This document shows positions 10,801 to 18,506 of a stretch of 49,152 bases of DNA, piece after piece. Position numbers and translations under genes: made by a program. The stretch covers positions 1 to 49,152 of the IMG/VR virus record IMGVR_UViG_3300010885_012211; one strand, 5' to 3'. This DNA is from a virus. Within the stretch, counting starts at the first letter, position 1, and each line of letters begins with the position of its first letter. The notes beneath the pieces were generated by a model, which was not told the DNA's origin, did not search any database, and saw nothing but the letters and a program-made list of their open reading frames with translations.

Positions 10801-12387
10801 GCAATAGAACAATCCGGTAATGAATTTTACGGAGGTTCTTATAGACAAGCTCCAGGTGAAAATTTATTTTTAGGAGTAAGTGGTTTATCAGGACAACCTA
10901 TGGCTAATGTAAAACCCGGACAAGTTGCAGCATTAAACCCTCTTAATTATACTTTACCATATGACATACCTATGTTAGGTGCTTCAGTAGTTAGAGGTGT
11001 TGGAAATCTTGGTAAGTTTGTTAAAGAAATGCCTTCTGCTTTAAATGCAAACTTAATACAAAATAGTGGAAGATTTGCTAAACCAAAATATGCAAAACTA
11101 CCTGTTAATGTAGAAGCTAGTGAAATAGCAAGAATGAATCAAATTGATGAAGCCAAAGGAATTCTAGCATATAGAAATCCAAATAAATCACAAAACATAA
11201 AAGACTTTGTAGCAAAGACAAATTTATCAGATGATGATCTTGTTCAAATATTTGGAAAAACAAAAGAAGAAATTTTAAATTTAAAAAATAATACTAAACC
11301 TAATAAACCTCTAAGTAATCAAAGACCTGCTATACCTACAGAATTACTTCTTGATCCAGATCTTGCTCCAATTGCTAATAGTAATCAAGGTACCTTTATT
11401 AATGGTAGAATGATTAATAATAATGAAGATTTCTTAGATGTTTTAGAACAAGAAGGAAATATATATGATTACTTAATGAGTAATCCTGATACCTCAACTT
11501 TATTGTTAAATGATCCAGCAACTAGGCAAAGAACAATGGAACATTTAGCATATGGCTCTTCAAGTGAAGTACCAACTGCTGCAAGTAGTTCTTCTAGAAC
11601 TGGATCACATTCTGATATGGCAATAGAAGCCATGAATCAAGAACCAGCCTACATGAGAAGAAATAGAGATCTTGCACAAAGATTAAGTAATGCTGCAGGT
11701 AATGCTACTAACTCAGGATACAACCGTGTATATAATATACAAGATGTAATTGATCAAGCTATTCATGTTCCAAATAAAAAATTATCAACTGTAGAAGAAA
11801 TAAAAGAAATCCCCCAAAATATTAGAAAATTATTTGAACCTACTGTAGAAAAAAATTATGTTGAGGCTGTTCCAACTTTATATGCTTCCTCTTTTAAAAA
11901 TAAAAGAGAAATGCTTGGAGCAATGAATGCAAGAATAAAAGAAGCCGTTGATAATGCAGACATAGGAGAAGTTATTACAGGATCTACTAACACAAGTTAT
12001 AATTCATATTTACCACAAGTAGATATGATATTTAAAAATGCAGGTAAAGAAGGTCTTTCTGAACCAGTCTTCTTAGGACATCATATGATGAATGATTCTG
12101 GATTCTTATCTCAAAATCTTACAGATAATAAAAAAATATTAGAATATGTAAATAACAATCTGAATAAGATTCAAAAAAGAACTGGAAAAAATTTAAATCT
12201 AGGACAACATAAACCATATATAAAAAATAATTACATATATCTTCCACAGTATGGTTTAAGAAAAATAAGTGATAATGTTTCTAAAATTGTAAAGAAAGAA
12301 GGTGGAGAAATAATACTTGATAATATATCAGATGCAGATTTACAAAAGTATGTAGATGCAGGATATATAGTAGAAGAACTAGACTAA
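7828..12387 (+). CDS. Large virion/cargo protein with HExxH metallopeptidase domain
   Basis: A 1,519-residue hydrophilic, Lys/Tyr/Pro-rich protein. Visible parts: a basic, Pro-rich start (1-60); 'GCPPNCPP' near 95-105; charged coiled or unstructured stretches (to about 545); a CPEGYAFNPRTGEC loop (Cys562 and Cys575); and a likely zinc peptidase domain with HEQLH at 625-629, then 'YNRRSEEVDYL', whose Glu668/669 lie about 40 residues on, as in gluzincin-type sites. A module 'GG...LTPEEIEEYRKGGYIVEDI' sits at 734-762 and a second copy ends the protein (1492-1519). A Gly/Ala-rich, weakly hydrophobic stretch lies near 965-1000. It lies between the tail block and the RNAP cluster, so it is probably packaged or tail-associated. 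The peptidase call rests on motif and spacing only. Confidence 0.6.
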   Translation: MSNKKALQIATKQLNKAKAPSKPKDIIYDPRGQWKYPGQNTRIPSNRITMKGVPYPVYGQPNRGQAQMMYPGAEYLFPGADYVDEYPEMAVGGAAGCPPNCPPNANDSLAIYKNALEQKAYYDKLRQYFEPPKLDKDPLSLSTVKNNIKKLEKEHLQYTDQSFWSPEEKKKFNEIKKKIKSNKDPNISYIVDAITGALDPNAPALRYDSRISPQGMMNYDPIEQKFTSREQAIIDKIENDRKTRLNIGTITLYDPSKADSMGGTKAQWLDYAKKHKIPEREMIGILYKQKMKNESRQKLKGFMTYIPYYDPIAVKPSKLLTDDEVRLRYKKYGRNGISESQLKRLGLLDDKKSDVVKDNKNVRPPVKDVKQITEPEPIKDDVVKTQDNVYKDVVLDKLPLKDITLDTPKGELIQGEPEEYYSPQYIQPGYKKTYPALYMKHHTSGQLIPHARPALTTQYKATPYSRVLQKVTGYDPRYMEGYTDEEGNYIPGEAEKAELEKRRIQFKGLSSPQDKAAQEEYNRAYDEYENEKAKQKFYSNIIKSGVFQNTRSKYQPGGETGCPEGYAFNPRTGECVEWNPTIWSSEEQPTSFDPVGDVIYMNPNDRQEGMSDEEYAQLYQDQLEHEQLHRLQWKNDELKGQNQIPLRMPSTVDNQEYPGDHYYNRRSEEVDYLHNYWKNHHPEEAEFIPDDVIYNSETDPAMYVLPWTVEGEARDYEYATHGGMESLFPKKQDGGQSDYLELELTPEEIEEYRKGGYIVEDISIPSLNNYQDGGEETDPPADGIKEKVSYAEGETPEGFAQGMPVYSEVTKKAEAPYWLEASREYEKKNSKQAFIDEKKREYLKNTNKGLSKAAGISMDNFPEEVEKNFEKAYDYKKNTYVAKKLGKEYGFSPKKRGEWVDYLSKGERNVIANSKFESKLQPSLWDRTLAGLVTLTTPFDARANDAMNRGELPGLTKKEQKEIKDAELFGVPVGGLEALAGLDALGVAAANAIEQSGNEFYGGSYRQAPGENLFLGVSGLSGQPMANVKPGQVAALNPLNYTLPYDIPMLGASVVRGVGNLGKFVKEMPSALNANLIQNSGRFAKPKYAKLPVNVEASEIARMNQIDEAKGILAYRNPNKSQNIKDFVAKTNLSDDDLVQIFGKTKEEILNLKNNTKPNKPLSNQRPAIPTELLLDPDLAPIANSNQGTFINGRMINNNEDFLDVLEQEGNIYDYLMSNPDTSTLLLNDPATRQRTMEHLAYGSSSEVPTAASSSSRTGSHSDMAIEAMNQEPAYMRRNRDLAQRLSNAAGNATNSGYNRVYNIQDVIDQAIHVPNKKLSTVEEIKEIPQNIRKLFEPTVEKNYVEAVPTLYASSFKNKREMLGAMNARIKEAVDNADIGEVITGSTNTSYNSYLPQVDMIFKNAGKEGLSEPVFLGHHMMNDSGFLSQNLTDNKKILEYVNNNLNKIQKRTGKNLNLGQHKPYIKNNYIYLPQYGLRKISDNVSKIVKKEGGEIILDNISDADLQKYVDAGYIVEELD

Positions 12388-12401
12388 ACTTTATAAGTTT
12401 A
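12385..12401 (+). repeat. 17-bp inverted repeat overlapping a stop codon, copy 1
   Basis: TAAACTTTATAAGTTTA is an inverted repeat with 7-bp arms (TAAACTT/AAGTTTA) and a TAT loop; its first three bases are the stop codon of the 1,519-residue gene. A copy differing by one base lies at the equivalent place at 18442-18458. An AT-only stem without a strong T-run is a poor intrinsic terminator; an RNA-processing site, weak pause site or operator is possible. Confidence 0.55.
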
Positions 12402-12415
12402 ATAAATAAATTTAA

Positions 12416-12432
12416 TTTTAGTATATTAATAT
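12416..12432 (+). promoter_or_regulatory. AT-rich start-proximal motif, copy 2 (possible phage promoter)
   Basis: TTTTAGTATATTAATAT, identical over 17 bases to copy 1, lies 12 bases before the ATG of the 1,054-residue gene and 14 bases after the inverted repeat. Its placement in an intergenic gap supports a role in starting transcription of a new unit. Confidence 0.5.
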
Positions 12433-12444
12433 ATATCTTAGTAC

Positions 12445-15400
12445 ATGAAGAAAAAAGTAAGAATATATAAGGCTCCGGATGGTAACGGAAAATATATAAA
12501 CAAAACTGCAAAGTTTTTAAGAAAGGCTGCAACAGGTGGTGTAGCTGATCCGGATGCTTATTATAATGAGTTGATTAAAACAGCATATGTATCTATTAAG
12601 AACAATAAAGATGTTAAAGATTTATATGATACATTTTTAGCTCAGAACCTAGCTCCTGAACAAATTAAAAAGTTGCTTAGTGATGTATATGGATTAATGA
12701 TTGATAATGGTGAAATTAATCCTATTGATGCTCAGTTAACTTTAGATGATTTAGAAACTCAAATAGAAAGTGAAGGAAGCTCAGCTGCCCCAGTACAAGA
12801 TGAATCACTTCAAGCAGCTGATGAAAATGAAGAAGCTAGTGAAGCCTCAGATGATGATGCAGAACAAATGAATCAGTATAGACAGCAGTCTATGGCTATT
12901 GCAATGCAACCCGGTGATGAAGAAGAGTTTGCTAATGAAACTGATGATAGATCATACCTTGGATATCAATATGGTGGTCCATTAATGATGGATGAAGGTG
13001 GTGAATATGAAGATGATGAAGATGCTGTTATAGATCAGTTTAATAATCAAATGACAGAAGATCAATATACTGGAGACATAGAAGATATAATGCAAACAAC
13101 ACCAGGAATGCAACAGATTACATTTCCAGGTATTGAAAATTACTTGTATGATTATCAACCTATATCTGATGGTCAATCTATAAACTACTTACAACCATTT
13201 GAAAATTCAGAATCAGAAGAACCTGAATACAAATTTGGTGGGCCTTATTCTAAAAAAAGGTTTATCAAGAATGTAATGAAGTTGGTTAAGAAAGCTGAAG
13301 GTGATGAGATACAACATACTGAGACTGCTACTCCTATGGATGATCTTACAAATACTGTTAAAGATAAAAAATCAAGCTTTATAAATTCTGTTAGATATTC
13401 TGCAAATGAAGCTAAGATAGGTGAAATGCATGATCAAATGCAACAGCAGCAAAATGCAGATCCAATGATGCAACCTCAAGCTGCAAGAGGCGGTATGATT
13501 TCACCAAGACAGTATAGAAAAATGTATAAGGCAATTATGCAAGCTCAAAGAGCTGCAGGTATGTCTAATTATGATGCCCAAGTAAGATTACCTTATTCAG
13601 GATTTGCTGGTTATTATAATACCTATGCTGGAATGCCGGGAACAGGAGCTATTAGTTATCCTGACCTAATGAGATATTATACATCTATACCACATACTGA
13701 AGTACATAGTAAAGATTTAATGCCGCATATACAAGTACTAGATACTGATATATTTGGTAGACCAAAAAATTATATTGTTGGTTCAGGATATAGACCAAGC
13801 TCACAAGAGCAAGCTGAAGATTCTGAAATGATTAATAACATCAAAGGCCAAATGTATCTTCCTTCTGATGATGCAGCAGATGCAGATAATGAAGAAATGC
13901 CAGAAGGTTATTCAGGAGAAGAAATGCCTGAAAGTTATTATTCAGATAGAGAAGCAATTGAAGAAGGTTTGGTTCCGGGTATGCAGTTTGGAGGTACATT
14001 AACTGCAGATACTGATATGCTAACTAAGTTTATGTATGGTCAAGCTACACAACCTGAACTTGCTAAAAATGTAAATGATCCTTATAATCAAGACATGACT
14101 GAATCTGACATGCCTGAAGCAAGATTTGGTAGAGTAGCAAGAGGATTGAGAAATGTATTAGTTCCATGGAATCCAATTGCAGGATATGCAGGTTCTTGGA
14201 AAAAACAAAGAGGACTTCCTTTTTATGCTCAATCTGGCAATCCATACTTAGGATCTTTACAAGGTGCAAGACCTGTAGCAACTCATGTAGATAAGACTAC
14301 ATTCATAGGAAGAAGACCAAAAGAATGGACTGAGTATTATCAGACTCCTGGAAGTATTGGATCATTTGATGCCGGCACAATGTATAAAGGTTCTGATGGT
14401 CAAATGCATTATTTTAATGCTGGTAATAATATGATGCAAAATCAAGTTCAAACTAAGTCAAAAAAACAAACTGAACCTGAAGAGTATAATACTGATACAT
14501 CTGGTATGAGTGGTGCAGCAAGAAGAGCTGTAAGACAAGGTGAAAGAGAAATGCAGAGAAATGAAAGAAGAGCTGCTAGAAATCCAGAAGGTAATGTTCC
14601 ATTTGATATTAATATGCCTAACAGAGAATCATCAGGATCTGAAAACCTTGGACTAGGTACCAGAATGAAAATGCTAAATGCAAAAATGCAAGGAGCCGGT
14701 AGATCTGATGATGATAATTTAGGATTGGGTACTAAGTTAAAAATGTTTGGTGCAAAACTATCAGGCGCAGATCAATATGCTAAAGGTGGTGTACCACAGT
14801 ATTATCCTGGTGGACCAACTCTATTAACTTCTAAACCTGCATTTGATCAGTTTAAATCACAATGCCCTCCAGGATCTATGAAAGATCCTCAAACTGGATT
14901 GTGTAAAAACTTTGCCGGAGAAGTAGTTCCAAATAATCAAACAGCTACAGCTGCAACTATATTCCAACAAAATACTGAAGGTATTGGTGCTAATAATCCT
15001 ATGGCATATAGTGGTACAAATAATCTTACAGGTCAAAATGCTATGCACTTTAATGCACAAGGTACCGGGTATGAAAACAAAGGTCTTGTAGATTTATCTG
15101 AACAAGATAAAAATAAAGGCAATTTGATTGGTGCTAAGTTTAGAAAAAAAGATATGCTTAATGTTGATCCTGAAGCTGGTGTTAATGTATTTAACATGGG
15201 TGTTAGAGGTGTGACAGGTTTAATAAATAGAGGAAATCAAAATGCATTAGAAGCTCAATTGTATAATCAATTTAACTCAAATAATCTTTCATCATCACAA
15301 GCTGATAAAATGAGAGGTCATTGGGTAGATTTAGGATCACAGTTAGGTCAATTTGAATTTGATAAAATGGGTCAGGACACAAGTGGTTATTCATCTTATG

Positions 15401-15609
15401 GTGGATATGGTGGACAGTTTGAAGATGGTGGAGAAGCTAATATAAATGACGGTGTAATGATTAATGAACCATATCCATATTATCCAGAAAGTGAAGATGT
15501 AGAAGAACCATTTCAAGTTGCAAAATCAGGTGGTGAGAAAGTTACCTATATGTCTGAAAAACAAATCAGAGAGTTTTTAGCAGCAGGTGGAGAATTAGAA
15601 TATTTATAA
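12445..15609 (+). CDS. Large virion/cargo protein, GG-rich and acidic
   Basis: A 1,054-residue protein of low complexity: acidic Glu/Asp/Gln/Met-rich segments alternating with Tyr/Gly/Pro-rich ones. The N-terminus 'KKKVRIYKAPDG' resembles that of the next gene. Repeated double glycines after an aromatic or charged residue occur throughout ('YGG', 'FGG', 'RGG', 'EGG'). A loop CPPGSMKDPQTGLC (Cys807 and Cys820) has the same pattern and spacing as one in the previous protein. Residues 640-760 are Arg/Met-rich helices with a near-repeated 'NLGLGT(R/K)(M/L)KM'. It ends in 'GGEKVTYMSEKQIREFLAAGGELEYL', related to the terminal module of the previous protein. No enzyme motif was seen. Position and composition suggest a tail or cargo protein with no assigned function. 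Confidence 0.5.
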   Translation: MKKKVRIYKAPDGNGKYINKTAKFLRKAATGGVADPDAYYNELIKTAYVSIKNNKDVKDLYDTFLAQNLAPEQIKKLLSDVYGLMIDNGEINPIDAQLTLDDLETQIESEGSSAAPVQDESLQAADENEEASEASDDDAEQMNQYRQQSMAIAMQPGDEEEFANETDDRSYLGYQYGGPLMMDEGGEYEDDEDAVIDQFNNQMTEDQYTGDIEDIMQTTPGMQQITFPGIENYLYDYQPISDGQSINYLQPFENSESEEPEYKFGGPYSKKRFIKNVMKLVKKAEGDEIQHTETATPMDDLTNTVKDKKSSFINSVRYSANEAKIGEMHDQMQQQQNADPMMQPQAARGGMISPRQYRKMYKAIMQAQRAAGMSNYDAQVRLPYSGFAGYYNTYAGMPGTGAISYPDLMRYYTSIPHTEVHSKDLMPHIQVLDTDIFGRPKNYIVGSGYRPSSQEQAEDSEMINNIKGQMYLPSDDAADADNEEMPEGYSGEEMPESYYSDREAIEEGLVPGMQFGGTLTADTDMLTKFMYGQATQPELAKNVNDPYNQDMTESDMPEARFGRVARGLRNVLVPWNPIAGYAGSWKKQRGLPFYAQSGNPYLGSLQGARPVATHVDKTTFIGRRPKEWTEYYQTPGSIGSFDAGTMYKGSDGQMHYFNAGNNMMQNQVQTKSKKQTEPEEYNTDTSGMSGAARRAVRQGEREMQRNERRAARNPEGNVPFDINMPNRESSGSENLGLGTRMKMLNAKMQGAGRSDDDNLGLGTKLKMFGAKLSGADQYAKGGVPQYYPGGPTLLTSKPAFDQFKSQCPPGSMKDPQTGLCKNFAGEVVPNNQTATAATIFQQNTEGIGANNPMAYSGTNNLTGQNAMHFNAQGTGYENKGLVDLSEQDKNKGNLIGAKFRKKDMLNVDPEAGVNVFNMGVRGVTGLINRGNQNALEAQLYNQFNSNNLSSSQADKMRGHWVDLGSQLGQFEFDKMGQDTSGYSSYGGYGGQFEDGGEANINDGVMINEPYPYYPESEDVEEPFQVAKSGGEKVTYMSEKQIREFLAAGGELEYL

Positions 15610-15618
15610 TTTTGTATT

Positions 15619-18444
15619 ATGTACTACAAAGTAAGAATTAAAAAAATGCCAAAGGCAAGAACCGGTTATCAAGTAAGAGGTTCTTTATTTAATGATGTAC
15701 CAGCTTTTGGTGGAGCAGATTATAATTCATATATAGGAACTCCTAACCTTAAAGAATCTAAATACATTACAGCAGTTCCAAGAGATAAAGCTAATTTAGA
15801 AGCAGAAGGTGGAGAAACTGTATTAGGTGATATCAATGGTGATGGATTTCCAGAACACAAAATTATAAAAGGACCAAGACACTCAGAAGGTGGTGTCCCA
15901 CTTAATCTTCCAGATGATAGCTTTATCTTTAGTGATACTAAATCAATGAAGATTAAAGATCCTAATATATTGGCTATGTTTAATAAGCCAATGAAAAAAT
16001 CTGGGTATACCCCGGCAGAATTAGCTAAATCATATGACTTAGAAAAATACAGAAAAATTCTTCAGGATCCAGACTCTGATATGATAGACCGTAAGACTGC
16101 TGAATTAATGCTAAGAAACTATAATGTTAAGTTAGCACAATTAGCATTAGCACAAGAAGCTAAGAAAGGATTTCCACAAGGGATTCCAAAAGTTGCTGAA
16201 CCTGCTATGCAAGCTATGGGTCTTACTCCAGAAAGTGTATTACCTATGGACTTAAATAAATTAAAAGGTCCACAACAAGAAATGCCACAAGAAGAAGCGG
16301 AATCTCCAGAGTATCAAGAAGAAGAACCACAAGAACAAGAGATGGCTGAACAAATGAATCAAAACCAGCCAGTTGCAATGCCAATGCAGGAAGAACAAGA
16401 AATGGCTTGGGGTGGTGTTCCAATGGCAGAATACGGTATGACAATTGCAGATTATGGTATGCCTTTCTATGATATACCAAATGCAGAATATGGAATGCCT
16501 ATGGGTATTACTTCACGTAATTATATGGGTAGAGAACCTATGTATGCCCGTGGTGGTATTTCTTATGATGATGCTTTTGAGTTATACAAAATGGACGGTG
16601 GAGGCAAAGTCTATAAAGAATCAGATTTACCAGAAGGCACAACTGTAAAATCTGCAAAAGATCCTTCTATTAAAGTTGGAGATTTTGTTAGAGATGCTGA
16701 TGGTAATATTAGAAAAATTAAAGCTGGTTCATTAAAACAAACTGTATCATCAGCAACATTACCAGGTACAAGAGCAGAGTTCATAAATGCTAGTCCAGAG
16801 AATAAAGCTATAATGGATAAAGGTGATGCTATTCTTGATAGAGCAATTAGGGAAGGCAAAGCATATATAAAAAATGGAAAATTAAATCTTAAAGGTGATT
16901 TGAATTTATCATTTGAGGATAGGATCGCTTTAAGTAAAGCTTTAAATGCATCACAAGAATTTGGTACTGGTAAATATATAATTGGAACTCAACATAGAAA
17001 TGATCCATATTCAAAAATGACTTCTGGAAAATTAGCAAAAGGATCTTTTGTTGCAGGATTTAAACCTGAAGATTATGAAAAAAGATATTTATTTGAAAAA
17101 GCAAGAGGTCTAGGAAATACAGAAGAAGAAGCTTTTAAAATTGTAAGTGATGTATATAGTGATAATAAAAAAATTGCACAATTAAGAAGAGAGTATTTAG
17201 GAGCTATTGGAAAGAAAAATTTAGCTGAAGGTAAAACAGACGATCAACTTTTAAACAATAGCTTTTATAAAACAAACTATGCTACTGTAACAGAAGGTAT
17301 TGAACAATCATTAGGTGAATCTGGATATAGGCCTAAAATGGGTAATGAAGGTCTTTCAGGTTTTGAACATTTTGATGCAGCTGGGTATAAACCAGATTTC
17401 CAATATGAACAAGATAATACTTGTACTTGTACAGATGGAACTGTTAAAGAACTAGTTGACGGCAAATGTCCATGTGAAGAAAAAGAACAAGAACAACCAA
17501 AAAATCAAAAAGAACAACCATGTGAATGTACAAAAGCAGATGGTACAAAAGTTACATCATACTATGATGAATCTACTGGTGATTGTTCTCAACTACCATG
17601 TCAAGAAGCTGCACGTCCTACAGACATTCCAGCACCATGGTGGTTACAAGATACAATTAAAACTGCTGCAATAGCAGGAGATTTAATGGGTATTAAAAAA
17701 TACATGCCATGGGCACCGGATCCAAGTCTTGTAAAACCAAGACCTGTATTCTTAGATCCTACAAGAGAATTAGCAGCACAGTCTGAACAAGCTAATATTC
17801 AAACACAAGCATTAGCACAATTTGCCGGACCACAAGCTTTATCTGCTAGATCATCTAGTGTACAAGGTCAAGCTGCTAAACAAGCTGCTGATACTCTTTC
17901 TAGATACAATAATGCTAATGTCAATATTGCAAATCAGTTTGAAATGAAAAGAGCTGATATTGATAACCAAGAGACATTAATGAAACAAGCTTCTAGACAA
18001 AAATTATATGATCAAAATACTATTGCTAATCAGCAGTTTGATAATTCTAAGAGAGCTATGAGAAATGCATTAGTTAATCAATATACTAATGCTATAACTA
18101 ACCGTTGGCAAACACATGCTCTGAATCAAATGTTTCCTCAGTTTAATGTTGATTCTTCAGTAGGTGGTAGAGGTTTCTATACTGGTGTTAATAAAAAAAT
18201 AACTCCAGGCACAGGTGGTAGAACTTACAATGACTTACTTTCATATTACAAAACCGATATGCGAATGACAGATGCAGATGCAATTAATGCAGCTGATAAA
18301 GCTTGGAAAAATCAATCTGCTAATAGTAATAATGATCTAGCAGCCTACAATGCTCACTTTGGAAAGAGAAAGGGAAAGAAAGGCGGAGAGAGCAATCATC
18401 CAGGGTTTTTATATGGTGATGTTACCTTTCCATTCATCCTCTAA
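15619..18444 (+). CDS. Conserved Bacteroidota-phage virion protein ('GGETVLGD' type)
   Basis: A 941-residue protein. The N-terminus 'YYKVRIKKMPKARTGYQV' is followed by a well-ordered domain (about 30-200) with 'EGGETVLGDINGDGFPEH' and 'GPRHSEGGVPLNLPDDSFIF', a pattern I recognise from virion proteins of crAss-like and other Bacteroidota phages, where it is unassigned. Then come a Gln/Glu/Met-rich linker with AEYGM/ADYGM repeats (about 225-300), a second globular part (330-590), a Cys-rich linker (about 597-660, with 'CTCTDG', 'CPC', 'CECTKADG'), and a helical C-terminus (about 690-860) rich in Gln/Asn/Ala that could be coiled coil. The 10-base gap to the previous gene suggests a shared transcript. 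A structural or ejected role is inferred from position. Confidence 0.6.
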   Translation: MYYKVRIKKMPKARTGYQVRGSLFNDVPAFGGADYNSYIGTPNLKESKYITAVPRDKANLEAEGGETVLGDINGDGFPEHKIIKGPRHSEGGVPLNLPDDSFIFSDTKSMKIKDPNILAMFNKPMKKSGYTPAELAKSYDLEKYRKILQDPDSDMIDRKTAELMLRNYNVKLAQLALAQEAKKGFPQGIPKVAEPAMQAMGLTPESVLPMDLNKLKGPQQEMPQEEAESPEYQEEEPQEQEMAEQMNQNQPVAMPMQEEQEMAWGGVPMAEYGMTIADYGMPFYDIPNAEYGMPMGITSRNYMGREPMYARGGISYDDAFELYKMDGGGKVYKESDLPEGTTVKSAKDPSIKVGDFVRDADGNIRKIKAGSLKQTVSSATLPGTRAEFINASPENKAIMDKGDAILDRAIREGKAYIKNGKLNLKGDLNLSFEDRIALSKALNASQEFGTGKYIIGTQHRNDPYSKMTSGKLAKGSFVAGFKPEDYEKRYLFEKARGLGNTEEEAFKIVSDVYSDNKKIAQLRREYLGAIGKKNLAEGKTDDQLLNNSFYKTNYATVTEGIEQSLGESGYRPKMGNEGLSGFEHFDAAGYKPDFQYEQDNTCTCTDGTVKELVDGKCPCEEKEQEQPKNQKEQPCECTKADGTKVTSYYDESTGDCSQLPCQEAARPTDIPAPWWLQDTIKTAAIAGDLMGIKKYMPWAPDPSLVKPRPVFLDPTRELAAQSEQANIQTQALAQFAGPQALSARSSSVQGQAAKQAADTLSRYNNANVNIANQFEMKRADIDNQETLMKQASRQKLYDQNTIANQQFDNSKRAMRNALVNQYTNAITNRWQTHALNQMFPQFNVDSSVGGRGFYTGVNKKITPGTGGRTYNDLLSYYKTDMRMTDADAINAADKAWKNQSANSNNDLAAYNAHFGKRKGKKGGESNHPGFLYGDVTFPFIL

Positions 18445-18458
18445 ACTTTAAAAGTTTA
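18442..18458 (+). repeat. 17-bp inverted repeat overlapping a stop codon, copy 2
   Basis: TAAACTTTAAAAGTTTA, one base different from copy 1 at 12385-12401, again begins with the stop codon of the gene before and again stands about 15 bases before the AT-rich motif. Its recurrence in the same arrangement suggests a functional boundary element. Confidence 0.55.
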
Positions 18459-18472
18459 TTAAACTTAAAAAA

Positions 18473-18488
18473 TTTTAATATATTTATA
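18473..18488 (+). promoter_or_regulatory. AT-rich start-proximal motif, variant copy 3
   Basis: TTTTAATATATTTATA matches copies 1 and 2 at 14 of 16 positions and lies 18 bases before the ATG of the 1,048-residue gene. It may drive the unit holding the giant cargo genes. In so AT-rich a genome chance similarity cannot be excluded. Confidence 0.35.
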
Positions 18489-18506
18489 CTATAGAATCAA
18501 TAAACC

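Noticed and set aside
12281-12532. Minus-strand frame spanning the intergenic gap at 12.4 kb
   Set aside because: Low-complexity Leu/Ile/Phe sequence overlapping both flanking genes; the gap is better explained by the inverted repeat and AT-rich motif.
15607-15614. TAATTTTG before the 941-residue gene as a Bacteroidota -7 element
   Set aside because: No TTTG about 20 bases upstream; the match is likely chance in AT-rich sequence.
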